Source: Ktedonospora formicarum
GTDB lineage: Bacteria; Chloroflexota; Ktedonobacteria; Ktedonobacterales; Ktedonobacteraceae
Assembly (NCBI RefSeq): GCF_016587355.1
Contig: NZ_BNJF01000004.1
Location: 868,001 to 932,000 of the forward strand
Reading direction: 5' to 3'
Length of the DNA: 64,000 bases
Shown in pieces: positions 1 to 8,019 of the stretch (positions within the stretch are counted from its first letter, which is position 1; the number at the start of each line of letters is the position of its first letter). The notes below the pieces were generated by a model, which was not told where the DNA came from, searched no databases, and saw nothing but the letters and a program-made list of their open reading frames with translations. The position numbers were made by a program, and so were the translations under genes.

Positions 1-888
1 TCAACAGGCTAAGCAGCTCGGGGCGACTGTAGTGGCCACGCGCGTCCATGAGTCTCTTGCGGGAGTCGATGAGAGCGAAGTCAAGATCGGCAATCACTTC
101 TCCTTCACCAGTTTTCAGTGGCTCACTAATGATCTGGCCTTCCGGGTTCACAATGGCAGTGAAGCAGCCACCGGAAATTGGCTCGATTGCACACCCCGTA
201 TCCTTCATGATTTGGGCCTGCTGATCAGCATCGAGCCACGCCGTTGCGTTGACAACAAAGCAAGCAGATTCGAGAGCGTGCTGGCGGATACTTACTTCCA
301 TCTTTTCCGCGAACCGCTGACCGGCAAACGATCCGGGATACATCGCCGAGTGGATCTCCTCGCCATCGGCAATGAGCGCATAACGCGCGAGCGGTTGGAA
401 GTGCTCCCAGCAGGCGAACGCCCAACGGCGCTCTGGGCGGCACGTAGACCCGAGCCGTCGCCCTGACCCCAGATCATCCGCTCCTGATAGGTTGGCGTGA
501 CCTTACGGCGGCGCTGGATCAACGTCCCGTCTGCGTCAAAGAGCAACTGCGTATTGTAGATTGAGCGACCATCGCGCTCATTGACGCCAATCGAGACGAC
601 CATGTGCGCCTCCTTTGCAGCCTCACTAATTGCATGGGTTTCGGCAGACGGGACGGTGACTGACTCTTCGAGCAGACGTTGATGCTCCTTCCCTAACAAC
701 ATGTCATACGGGGTTTGCACAAAAGAGAAATAGGGGTAGTAGGGAATGACGGTCTCGGGGAAGGTTGCGAACTGGACGCCCCGCTTACCCAACTCACGGA
801 TCTTCTTCACGACTTTCTCAACCGTTCCCTGTCGGCTGTACAGCACAGGGCTGATCTGCACGGCGGCGGCTTTCACAATGGTGCTCAT
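1..888 (-). pseudogene. Nitrilase / cyanide hydratase family enzyme, frameshifted, C-terminus off the window
   Basis: Carbon-nitrogen hydrolase of the nitrilase branch (nitrile to carboxylic acid plus ammonia). The start at 888 is set by AAGGAA upstream. Catalytic Glu45 (FPETVIPYYPY) and Lys129 (RRRKVTPTY) are in the first frame. The catalytic Cys motif ACWEH and the rest (PLARYAL, MYPGS, VVNATAWL, ending DARGHYSRPELLSLL at the window edge) continue in another frame. The switch lies at about 415-424, just before the Cys. Aligning by eye to the family (VGR-IGA-FACWEH), about 10 bases seem to be missing, possibly slippage between GGGCG-like repeats; this is inference. As written, the protein loses its nucleophile, so the gene is either a recent pseudogene or a sequence error. 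It lies downstream of a MarR gene and has the same operator-like palindrome in its promoter region. Confidence 0.85.
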
Positions 889-935
889 GGTATATGTTCC
901 TTTCAGGTTGAAATGATGGTTTTGTAATATTTTGC

Positions 936-949
936 GTTGTATATACAAC
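936..949. promoter_or_regulatory. Operator-like palindrome in front of the nitrilase gene
   Basis: GTTGTATATACAAC is a perfect 14-bp palindrome 48 bp upstream of the nitrilase start. The same core recurs at 1001-1012 and, with one changed end base, twice upstream of the MarR gene. This distribution points to a MarR operator (inference). Confidence 0.6.
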
Positions 950-1000
950 ATAAAAGGCCGTTTCTTTAAAGGGGGACGTAACGGGCTTGCATACTAATTA

Positions 1001-1012
1001 TTGTATATACAA
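1001..1012. promoter_or_regulatory. Second operator-like palindrome between marR and nitrilase
   Basis: TTGTATATACAA, a perfect 12-bp palindrome identical to the core at 937-948. The two sites are 64 bp apart, about six helical turns, which would allow cooperative binding of MarR dimers at the nitrilase promoter. Confidence 0.55.
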
Positions 1013-1059
1013 CATTGGATATACGGTAATTACCTGCCTGATACGTTGGTTGGCTTACA

Positions 1060-1527
1060 CTACTCTACGAGTTCGTCAAACGAGATACTGTTGGCCACAT
1101 CAACAATGGCAGTCGCACCTTCCTCGCCGAGTAACTGTTTAGCTTTCTCCTGCACTGCTCGCCACGCAGGTGCTGCCGAAACCAGTAATTCTCTGCCAGC
1201 CTGCGAGAGGACCAGTGGACGGCTTCGACCGCCCTCTTCAGGAGCCATTTCTTCAACCCACCCCTCAGCTAGAAGATGCGCAAGATTGCGTGTCAGTGTC
1301 GAGCGCTCCTGGTAGTTGGCGCGTCCAATCTCAGCGCGACTTGCTCCTCCAAGCTTTGCAATGACCACAAGTAATGAGAACTGGGGAGCATTGACGCTAT
1401 AAGGCCGAAGGGCCTGATCATACATGTTGGTAATGATGCGTGATATGCGGCGCGTGCGAGTGAGCAGGCAATCGCGTATGATCTCGCCAACCACACCGGC
1501 CTCGGCTGTCTTCGTCTCTGTGCTCAT
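1060..1527 (-). CDS. MarR-family transcriptional regulator
   Basis: A 155-aa winged-helix regulator. An N-terminal dimerisation helix (RDCLLTRTRRISRIITNMYDQ) is followed by the helix-turn-helix and wing (SLLVVIAKLGGASRAEIGRA, then RSTLTRNLAHLLAEGWVEE and the wing GGRSRPLVLS). Longer in-frame starts exist, but ATG at 1527 matches normal MarR length and has AGGA upstream. The gene is upstream of the nitrilase on the same strand, and both promoter regions carry TGTATATACAAC-type sites. An autoregulating repressor of the nitrilase is therefore likely. The ligand is unknown; a nitrile or a phenolic compound would be usual for the family. Confidence 0.88.
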   Translation of the reverse strand: MSTETKTAEAGVVGEIIRDCLLTRTRRISRIITNMYDQALRPYSVNAPQFSLLVVIAKLGGASRAEIGRANYQERSTLTRNLAHLLAEGWVEEMAPEEGGRSRPLVLSQAGRELLVSAAPAWRAVQEKAKQLLGEEGATAIVDVANSISFDELVE

Positions 1528-1530
1528 TAT

Positions 1531-1597
1531 CCTGATCCCTACTATAGTGTATATACAACATCCGTCCTGATCCCTACTATAGTGTATATACAACATC
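1531..1597. repeat. Tandem 35-bp direct repeat carrying two MarR-type operator sites
   Basis: A 35-bp unit at 1531-1565 is repeated almost completely at 1566-1597. Each copy has the site TGTATATACAAC (1548-1559 and 1583-1594). The repeat starts only 3 bp upstream of the marR start codon and also holds promoter-like AT-rich sequence. It looks like a duplicated operator/promoter for autoregulation. Confidence 0.7.
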
Positions 1598-1860
1598 CTG
1601 TCAAGACCTGGCACTGAGGAGCATTCCTGGGTTTTGTTGCGAAAAAGGGCAGCTTTGGAGAAATCTGAATGGCAACCAGAGAAGACGCACTCAGGGGAAG
1701 CGGGAGGCAGGAACCGGGGCTGGTGACGGCTCCAGAAAATCCCCCAGTTTCAACCATGGGAATCTGTTACACATTTCCATGAAATGCCCTTAGAACAGGA
1801 ATAAGCCAATGAAGGAAAGCTATAACTTCTTCTCTATTTCTTCATTGAAGGATAAATGCT

Positions 1861-4314
1861 ATGATGACAAAGAACGAATATTTAATCGCGCAGATGAAAC
1901 TCCAAGAGCTACGTCAACAACGCACGCGGCTCTCGCAAAGCTATGCTGAGTTAGAACAACAAGTAGAGCACACACCAACGAAGTTGCAGCAATTACATAC
2001 GCTCTTTACAGGTTTGCAGCACATAAAAATGGCTGAAATATCGCTACACCCAGATGTCGCGAACCTGGAACCCCTACTCAACGGCCCGCAACACTCGGAA
2101 GAAACCATCTCTTTCTGGCACAAGCATTTGACAAAAGAGTTACCTCAAGGGCGTCTCCGTTCGGAACTGATCTATATTTTCGGAGCTTTACTCGAAGAAT
2201 GGGTTCAGGAAAAGAGCCAGGAAAGGACTCCTGATCCTGCTGGAGTTCAAACATGTGCACAATTCTTAGAGTTAGCTTGTGAGTCAGCACGACCTGCCCC
2301 CAATCTCGCGCTACTGAAAGAACTCTTTGCAGAACGCAATGACACTGGAAGAGACATCGCGAGATGGTTTCAACAGTTTGGTGGGACACTCTTCCAAGAA
2401 CGTATTACCACCTCAGAGGTATGCAGCGTCCTCGAACACCTGAGTAACAGCCCAATGCACACAGCCACCACTCGTAAGCATGCAAAAGATTTTTTGCGAG
2501 ATAAAGTGATGTGCAAAGAGATGGCTGAAGCGCTTTCTCTCCTCCTTGCTCGCTTTGATGAGTGGGACTGGCCGAAAGAGGGTGTCAGTGCCTTCCCACT
2601 CTGGACAATGAATAAGTGGCGCCTATTTATTACTTATGATCTCTTTACAATGTGCTTTCTGGAAGTGCTAGGATCACGTCTGCACAATGCTTTTCAGCAG
2701 TTTTTGGCAACTGAGCAGTTAGAAAGAGAGAAACAGCTCAGTGAATTGCTAAAAGCACCTCCTCATGAGAATGAGGACGTTCTCTTCCAACAGGCAATGC
2801 ATCACTATCGACTCGCCAATAGCGACATCTGGGCCAATTCCCGTCCACTGCCAGAGACGCCACAAACATTGAAAAATCTGCAATCATTCTTTCAAATTGG
2901 CCACTATTACTCTATTGCCAAACAACGCCAACACCTCCGTAAGAACTTGCAAGAGGCCAGCACGACGCTTGATAGCTACGGAGACCATCAAGAGATTGAT
3001 GGAATAGGAACAGCTCTGCAATACATCAATGCCGAAATCCAGTTGGCTCAGGCCGCTTTTCCACAAGCCCCCCTCTATGTGCTCAAACTTGATATAAAAG
3101 ATTTCTACCCTACTCTCTCCCATGACCTTCTCCTCTCCATCCTTGAACTATACGGCTTCTCGCCACGCCAGCTTGCTTTTTTTCGTAAATTCTTACAGGT
3201 TCGTGTCCGTAAAGGAGAAGGTCAGGAGCGTTTTCAACAAGGGGTACCTCTTCACCACCGCTTTTCGAATGTCTTGGGAGAGATGGTATTGCATCTGCTG
3301 GATCAGCATATTGTACGCAACGCGCGAGTACAGATCATTCGTCTAGTTGATGACATCTGTATCCTGACACCAGAGGGCGAAGAAATAACCAAAGCCTGGC
3401 AAGCAGCACAAGAATTTTGCCGGGAGACCGGTCTCGCTCTCAATTCCGAAAAATGTGGTGCTGTCTGTATTGGTGGCAATTTACCTGCCCAACTCCCTCA
3501 ATCATCCCCCAGATGGTTGCAAGTAAAATTAAACCAGGATGGGACATGGGAGGTTGATATGGAGGCATTTGCCTCCTATCTGGAAAAGGCGCGGCAGCAA
3601 GTCTTACATTACTCATCGCTGCTCACACAAATTGAGGTCTACAATCTTCATGTGAAACACCTCATTCGCGCAACGGCAATGGAATCGGATCTAGGTGAGG
3701 CTCATCGCCTAAGCACTATAGGTGCAGCCGCTCACTTCCATAAAGCGTTCTTTCAAGAACATCAAGGCATGATCGAGGCACTGCGGCAGGCAATCCAGGA
3801 GCGTTTCCTCCATCAAGATTCGATGCTCAGGCTTCCTGAGGACTGGTTTTACTGGCCCATCACCGCTGGTGGTTGTGGCATGACTCACGCTATGATTATG
3901 GCCTCTGGTTACGCAGAGAGCCATTCCACCATAGAGCAGAGGACACCACCTTCGAAGCGCCCTGCCAATTGGCAACAAGAGTATAATGACTGGCTCCACT
4001 TCTATACCTCTTTTATCAAACAGATTCACTTGAAGGAACCAGTGGCAACCAAAGGGATGGAGATTCTGGTGAATGATTTCATCCATCGCAGCAATGAGAT
4101 GGGAAATAGCGAGCAGAAAACACTGGGAACGTATTGGCGCTGGATACTCTATATCTATGGTCCACAAATACTCGATCATCTGGGTACGTTCCGCTTCCTG
4201 AGCACAGAATTGGTTCCACTTCAGATTATTCTTCAACACTATCAGTATGATCTCAAATCTGAGAGCAACGATTCTCTCGACAATCTAGGAGACCTGGAAG
4301 AACATCCCTTCTAA
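1861..4314 (+). CDS. Stand-alone reverse transcriptase with LVDD active site, unusual lineage
   Basis: An 817-aa protein. The N-terminal ~60 residues are heptad-rich (LQELRQQRTRLSQSYAEL), suggesting a coiled coil, and are followed by about 340 residues I cannot assign. The polymerase palm is clear: motif A KLDIKDFYPTL (Asp411), motif B GVPLHHRFSNVLGEM, motif C RLVDDICIL (Asp497, Asp498), then FCRETGLALNSEKC typical of the following RT motif. A ~250-residue C-terminal region is unassigned. There is no maturase/HNH domain and no visible group II intron, integrase or retron array, so it is not an ordinary mobile intron. SD AAGGA precedes ATG 1861. Candidates are a defence RT (DRT/UG group) or the domesticated rvt family, which also has an N-terminal coiled coil and was reported in Herpetosiphon (Chloroflexota). 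RT identity is firm; subfamily is not. Confidence 0.9.
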   Translation: MMTKNEYLIAQMKLQELRQQRTRLSQSYAELEQQVEHTPTKLQQLHTLFTGLQHIKMAEISLHPDVANLEPLLNGPQHSEETISFWHKHLTKELPQGRLRSELIYIFGALLEEWVQEKSQERTPDPAGVQTCAQFLELACESARPAPNLALLKELFAERNDTGRDIARWFQQFGGTLFQERITTSEVCSVLEHLSNSPMHTATTRKHAKDFLRDKVMCKEMAEALSLLLARFDEWDWPKEGVSAFPLWTMNKWRLFITYDLFTMCFLEVLGSRLHNAFQQFLATEQLEREKQLSELLKAPPHENEDVLFQQAMHHYRLANSDIWANSRPLPETPQTLKNLQSFFQIGHYYSIAKQRQHLRKNLQEASTTLDSYGDHQEIDGIGTALQYINAEIQLAQAAFPQAPLYVLKLDIKDFYPTLSHDLLLSILELYGFSPRQLAFFRKFLQVRVRKGEGQERFQQGVPLHHRFSNVLGEMVLHLLDQHIVRNARVQIIRLVDDICILTPEGEEITKAWQAAQEFCRETGLALNSEKCGAVCIGGNLPAQLPQSSPRWLQVKLNQDGTWEVDMEAFASYLEKARQQVLHYSSLLTQIEVYNLHVKHLIRATAMESDLGEAHRLSTIGAAAHFHKAFFQEHQGMIEALRQAIQERFLHQDSMLRLPEDWFYWPITAGGCGMTHAMIMASGYAESHSTIEQRTPPSKRPANWQQEYNDWLHFYTSFIKQIHLKEPVATKGMEILVNDFIHRSNEMGNSEQKTLGTYWRWILYIYGPQILDHLGTFRFLSTELVPLQIILQHYQYDLKSESNDSLDNLGDLEEHPF

Positions 4315-4316
4315 GG

Positions 4317-4471
4317 CTCCATTTTAGATGGAGTTCATGCAATCAAACTGCGGAGTTGTCTTCTCAATCTCTACTATTGAGAACTTCTTACCCGAAAAAA
4401 AGCTCCGCAAGACGGAGCATAAGTGTTTTGCGAGGGAGACAAAGATGGGTAGTGCCATCACCCTCGCAAAA
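4317..4471. repeat. Run of hairpins between the reverse transcriptase and SDR genes
   Basis: Four inverted repeats lie in a row: CTCCAT/ATGGAG (4317-4333), TTCTCAA/TTGAGAA (4361-4383), the terminator stem (4402-4418) and an 11-bp perfect pair TTTTGCGAGGG/CCCTCGCAAAA (4426-4436 with 4461-4471). They may be convergent terminators and 3' UTR structure. A structured non-coding RNA associated with the reverse transcriptase is possible but unproven. Confidence 0.55.
4394..4418 (-). terminator. Intrinsic terminator, minus strand
   Basis: On the minus strand the stem GCTCCG/CGGAGC (4402-4407 with 4413-4418, 5-base loop) is followed directly by a run of seven T. It would end transcripts coming from the SDR gene and faces the reverse transcriptase gene convergently. 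Confidence 0.8.
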
Positions 4472-4509
4472 TCTGTGTGCCTGACGCCTTTCCAACGATG
4501 AACGAGTGC

Positions 4510-4695
4510 CTAAAGAGGTTGCAACTGTGGTGGAAGATCACCATCTGCGGCGGCTCTCAGGACCACTGCAGATTCGTCAGCATCATACGGGTCTGATCCG
4601 CCACCCATCGCCTCTAGAGTACCTGTGAGGCGCTCGAATTTGCCCACTTTCCCATAAAAATTGCGCCACCAATGTTCCTTCAGCTCTATCTCTGA
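4510..4695 (-). pseudogene. 61-codon open frame directly after the SDR stop, no start codon
   Basis: Immediately downstream of the SDR stop codon and in the same frame, the sequence stays open for 61 codons to a TAG. It has protein-like composition: KEHWWRNFYGKVGKFERLTG, then MGGGSDPYDADESAVVLRAA and DGDLPPQLQPL. It has no ATG, GTG or TTG at its beginning. It could be the 3' part of a small gene whose start was lost, a stop-readthrough extension, or a small protein started at a non-standard codon. I do not recognise the family. Confidence 0.45.
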
Positions 4696-5580
4696 TTATT
4701 TTTCTGGGATGAGCTTTCTCAGCTCGTTTTGATGAATCAACGCCTCAGAGATCTTCCAGAGCTGCTGGCGAATTGCCACATCGTAGGAAAGCCTGGAAGA
4801 TTGGGTCTGCTTACAGTTGGAAAAGTACTTCCCACTCACTTTTTCAACTGCAGGTGAGGTTGCCAGATAAAGCGTCGTCTGCGCTCCTCTCTCGACATTT
4901 TTCCCGACAACACAGTAAATTGCGCCCCCAATGACATGCGCAATGCCTTTTAGCCCGTCGTTAAAGTTGGAAGCAATCACGCCAGGATGGAGGGCATTAA
5001 CAGTAATGGTAGTCCCCTCAAGTCGGCTGGCTAGTTCGTACGTAAAGTAGATCTGCGCCAGCTTAGACTGGCCATACGCTTTCCCAAAGCTATATCTCTG
5101 TGTCCCTTGAAGATCCGCAAAATCTACTTTCCCTTGGGTATGCGCAAGTGAACTAACATTCACGATGCGCGCTGGTGCGCTGGCCTTCAAGACATCCAGC
5201 AGAAGCTGAGTAAGCAGAAAGGGAGCCAGATAATTCGTTGCGAAGGTAAACTCTAGCCCATCAGTAGTAACCTTGCGCTCGCTATGAATTCCTCCAGCAT
5301 TATTGACCAGCACGTGAAGCTGTGTATAGCGCTGTTTGAACTCATTGGCCACACGGCGTACCTGGGAAAGTTCCGAGAGGTCTGCAACGAGCAGATCCAC
5401 CTGAGCGTTCCCGCTTGCCTTTTTGATCTCCGCTTGGGCAGCTTCTCCCTTCGAACGATTACGGCACACCATCACCACGGTTGCACCCATTGTGGCCAGT
5501 TCTCTCGCCGTTACTTTGCCAATACCTGAACTGCAGCCTGTGACCAGGCACACTTTACCCTGCATAGTAGTCTTCACCAT
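4696..5580 (-). CDS. Short-chain dehydrogenase/reductase (retinol-dehydrogenase-like)
   Basis: A 294-aa classical SDR. Features are the cofactor motif TGCSSGIG near residue 15, the NAD(P) acidic/basic site after beta-2 (CRNRSKGE, suggesting NADPH), NNAGG, the catalytic Ser in NVSSLAH and the YxxxK pair in AYGQSKLAQ. The HPGVIASN segment after the active site is typical of the RDH/WWOX-like group. AGGAG lies 9 bases before ATG 5580. Substrate cannot be told from sequence. The gene stands alone, and a minus-strand terminator lies about 280 bp downstream. Confidence 0.88.
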   Translation of the reverse strand: MVKTTMQGKVCLVTGCSSGIGKVTARELATMGATVVMVCRNRSKGEAAQAEIKKASGNAQVDLLVADLSELSQVRRVANEFKQRYTQLHVLVNNAGGIHSERKVTTDGLEFTFATNYLAPFLLTQLLLDVLKASAPARIVNVSSLAHTQGKVDFADLQGTQRYSFGKAYGQSKLAQIYFTYELASRLEGTTITVNALHPGVIASNFNDGLKGIAHVIGGAIYCVVGKNVERGAQTTLYLATSPAVEKVSGKYFSNCKQTQSSRLSYDVAIRQQLWKISEALIHQNELRKLIPEK

Positions 5581-5748
5581 GGTAGTTCGCTCCTAGCTGA
5601 AAATATTTGTGGAACTTTCCTGTTGCGACAAAGTGGGGTTTTGGCTGGATAGTCTGGATAGAGTCCAAACACCCCTCCAGAACTCTTCTCCAAAGGTTCT
5701 GCAAGATGGTGTGAGAAAAAAAGGTGTTGCCTCACCGTGAGCGGGCAT

Positions 5749-6112
5749 CTAATCGAGGGCTCGTCGTTCCTGATTCTGACGTATTGTGGCTTTCATTATG
5801 GCAACTATCGTTTCATTGTTGAGGCTTGCATATCCCTCTTCAAGCAAGTCTGTCCAGGCTTGCTGAAGATCAAGAGCGTAGAAATTACTCAGCCTCATCA
5901 GTTGAATGAGTGCATCTGCAATATTGCGTGTAAAACGCACATTTTCTACAGGCAGCGCAAGCTTGCCTTCTATAGTCATCACATCATCTGCCAATCTTCC
6001 CACAACAGCAGCCAGATGGGTAACAAGCGGACTCCCGTCCCCACGGTCCGATTACCGCATGAAAACGCTGTGATAACTCCCGGGTATCGCTCATCATCTT
6101 TTCGAGTTCCAT
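5749..6112 (-). pseudogene. MazG-like nucleotide pyrophosphohydrolase remnant, frameshifted
   Basis: Two frames join to one ~120-aa MazG-like protein. The first (from ATG 6112, AAAGG upstream) reads LEKMMSDTRELSQRFHAVIGPWGRES. The second continues VTHLAAVVGRLADDVM and IADALIQLMRLS, ending at 5749. One extra base near 6026-6036 causes the switch. In active MazG proteins the metal-binding motif is EExxE followed by ExxD/ExxDxxY. Here the acidic residues are mostly replaced (HLAAVVGRLAD), so catalysis was probably already lost before the frameshift. It lies divergent from the MerR gene. The family call rests on pattern, so moderate confidence. Confidence 0.55.
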
Positions 6113-6260
6113 TGTGTTGTTGCCTTTCTCCATACAAATGTAGACAACCATATCTCACAAACCGTATCTCAAGAGAGTAAAACCAGCACAGAACAGTCGG
6201 GGCTCATCGTTGCAGCCCCTTCTATTCTTTCACCATTGACAGAGTGTTGCTCGATGTTTA

Positions 6261-6290
6261 GAGTGTAAACTATAAAGTATACTTGAAGGT
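6261..6290 (+). promoter_or_regulatory. Candidate MerR operator/promoter
   Basis: The stretch just upstream of the MerR gene contains the palindrome AAGTATACTT (6275-6284), followed by TTGAAGGTCAAG, and GTGTAAAC further left. MerR proteins usually bind a dyad inside an over-long promoter spacer in front of their own gene, so autoregulation here is plausible. Confidence 0.4.
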
Positions 6291-6314
6291 CAAGTCTTTT
6301 TTATGGAGATTTCT

Positions 6315-6695
6315 ATGAAAATCAATGAGTTGGCAAAAAAGACCGGCTTGACACCGCCCACTATTCGCTTTTATGAGAAGGAAGGGCTGCTGGATACCCG
6401 CCATGTTCAACGTGGAGAAAATAACTACCGCGACTATTGCGAGGAGGCAGTTAATCATCTTCTAATGATCAAGGAGGTTCAGGCAGCAGGTTTCACCTTA
6501 GCCGAGTTCAAAAAGCTTGATGATGCTTGTAATGCGGAGGATGAGTTGGTGACCCAAAGGGCCGCGATGTTCCTTCGGCAAAAAATTGCTGAGGTTTCCG
6601 AAAAAAGAGCAGAATTGGAGCGCGTCCAAATCTACCTTACTGGCAAATTGGCGGAAGTGCTGCAGGAAGATACGGCGTCTGTTTCATTGCAATAG
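6315..6695 (+). CDS. MerR-family transcriptional regulator
   Basis: A 126-aa regulator. The winged helix is at the N-terminus (MKINELAKKTGLTPPTIRFY, then EKEGLL), followed by a second helical pair (CEEAVNHLLMIKEVQAAGFT, then LAEFKKL) and a long coiled-coil dimerisation helix (RQKIAEVSEKRAELERVQIYL). ATG 6315 has GGAG six bases upstream and is preferred to the in-frame ATG at 6303. It has a single Cys in the effector region and no C-terminal pair of metal ligands of the CueR/ZntR kind, so a metal sensor is not favoured. It resembles the general HTH-type stress or multidrug sensors. Target could be the hydrolase downstream or itself. Confidence 0.85.
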   Translation: MKINELAKKTGLTPPTIRFYEKEGLLDTRHVQRGENNYRDYCEEAVNHLLMIKEVQAAGFTLAEFKKLDDACNAEDELVTQRAAMFLRQKIAEVSEKRAELERVQIYLTGKLAEVLQEDTASVSLQ

Positions 6696-6954
6696 TCACA
6701 CCAATGTCCGTGGATTTGACTGGCTCTTTTTTATCTGTGAGAGATATACGCGAGCTTTCTTTTAGAGAGGCAGATCATTCGTGGCGCTCACAGCAAACGA
6801 CAAGTACTGCTGGATTTTACCTAAGCTAAAAAAACAGGTAGGACTTCACAAACCGATGAAGTCAGGACGTTCCCATGCTCTATACAGGGCCTTTCCTGAC
6901 CGCTTTCGATGCTATCATTTCAAGAGAGTCATCTGAAAAGAGGAGAAAAGTACC

Positions 6955-7809
6955 ATGTCAAACACAGAAAGCATCCAGACGGGCTTTGCAGAGGTCAACG
7001 GCACCACGTTATATTATGAAATTGCCGGTACAGGCCATCCCTTCGTTCTTGTTCATGGCCACCTTTTGGATAGAAGATCATGGGACGAACAATTTGCCGT
7101 CTTCGCAGAGCGATATAAAGTCATTCGCTACGATCAGCGGGGTTTTGGCGATTCCGGGCTAATTACGCAAGGAGAATCATATTCTGATCGTCAAGATCTC
7201 TATGAATTGATGCAATTCCTAGGCATTGAGAGCGCTTATCTGATGGGAGTGTCTGGAGGAGGCGCGTTGGCGATCGATTTTACGCTTGAACATCCTGAGA
7301 TGGTCGATGCGTTGATCCCGGTCACCGCAGGCGTCAGCGGATTTCGGCCATCCAAAGAAGTGATGCAAAAGCATCCAGATGTAGTGCGTCTGTATACGAG
7401 CCTGAATGAAGCCTTTGAGAAACACGACATCGCACAAGCCGTTGAGGTCTCGTTGGAATTGTGGACGGATGGGCCTGGTCGGCTTCCGATGCAGGCGGCA
7501 CCCTCCGTGCGTGAGCGAGTACGCGAGATGACGACACGTAACTGGGAGCGCCCAGATGATGAGGCGCAGGCCCAAACACCGCCAACGCCCTTGGAACCAC
7601 CAGCGGTTGGACGTCTGTCGGAGATTAGCGTGCCGACGCTAGTCATTCTCGGAGAGTGGGACGCACCAAATCCGCTGGAACAACTGGCAGCAGAGATCCC
7701 AGGAGCGAAAAAGGTGGTCATGGCTGAGACCGCACATCATCCTTTTCTAGAGAAACCAGCCGAGTTCAACCAGAGCGTGTTAGATTTTCTGGGGCTGCGA
7801 AGCGTGTAG
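6955..7809 (+). CDS. Alpha/beta-fold hydrolase
   Basis: A 284-aa soluble hydrolase. The oxyanion-hole segment VLVHGHLLDRRSW is followed by YDQRGFGDS and the nucleophile elbow GVSGGG (Ser near residue 99). The catalytic acid is in LGEWDAPN, and the His in ETAHHPFLEKP near the C-terminus. The lid region is short and Pro-rich (QTPPTPLEPPAVG). It resembles the 3-oxoadipate enol-lactonase/haloperoxidase-like group, but the substrate is unknown. The SD GAGGAG lies upstream of ATG 6955. It is separated from MerR by 259 bp in which I see no gene. A strong hairpin follows the gene. Confidence 0.87.
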   Translation: MSNTESIQTGFAEVNGTTLYYEIAGTGHPFVLVHGHLLDRRSWDEQFAVFAERYKVIRYDQRGFGDSGLITQGESYSDRQDLYELMQFLGIESAYLMGVSGGGALAIDFTLEHPEMVDALIPVTAGVSGFRPSKEVMQKHPDVVRLYTSLNEAFEKHDIAQAVEVSLELWTDGPGRLPMQAAPSVRERVREMTTRNWERPDDEAQAQTPPTPLEPPAVGRLSEISVPTLVILGEWDAPNPLEQLAAEIPGAKKVVMAETAHHPFLEKPAEFNQSVLDFLGLRSV

Positions 7810-7937
7810 CAGACAAAGAGGCAACCCTGTGACATCACGTCCTTTCATTAGTCCTTTCCTCGAAAGACGGCCAACAGAGTCCTTTGCAAAGATATACTGA
7901 TAAACGCCAATGCATTTCGGTGTTTTCATTCCTTATA

Positions 7938-7969
7938 GCTCGACCTCTTCATGGGTAGCGAGGTCGAGC
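7938..7969. terminator. Hairpin terminator between convergent genes
   Basis: A 10-bp perfect stem GCTCGACCTC/GAGGTCGAGC (7938-7947 with 7960-7969), 12-base loop, followed by CCCTCTTTCT. It lies between the hydrolase (+) and the kinase gene (-), and is probably a shared terminator, though the T-tract is weak. Confidence 0.65.
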
Positions 7970-8019
7970 CCCTCTTTCTAAAAGAGCTTCCTGCTCTGTT
8001 GCTCATAAGCAAGACGCTA

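Noticed and set aside
32..466. 144-codon plus-strand frame at the window start
   Set aside because: It is antisense to the nitrilase C-terminus, whose conserved motifs are clearly on the minus strand.
1615..1660. Sequence GGGTTTTGTTGC before the RT gene, similar to IS6-family ends
   Set aside because: No matching second end or transposase nearby; too short to support an insertion relic.
3709..4239. 176-codon minus-strand frame under the reverse transcriptase
   Set aside because: No domain, low-complexity His/Cys content, antisense to a continuous plus-strand frame.
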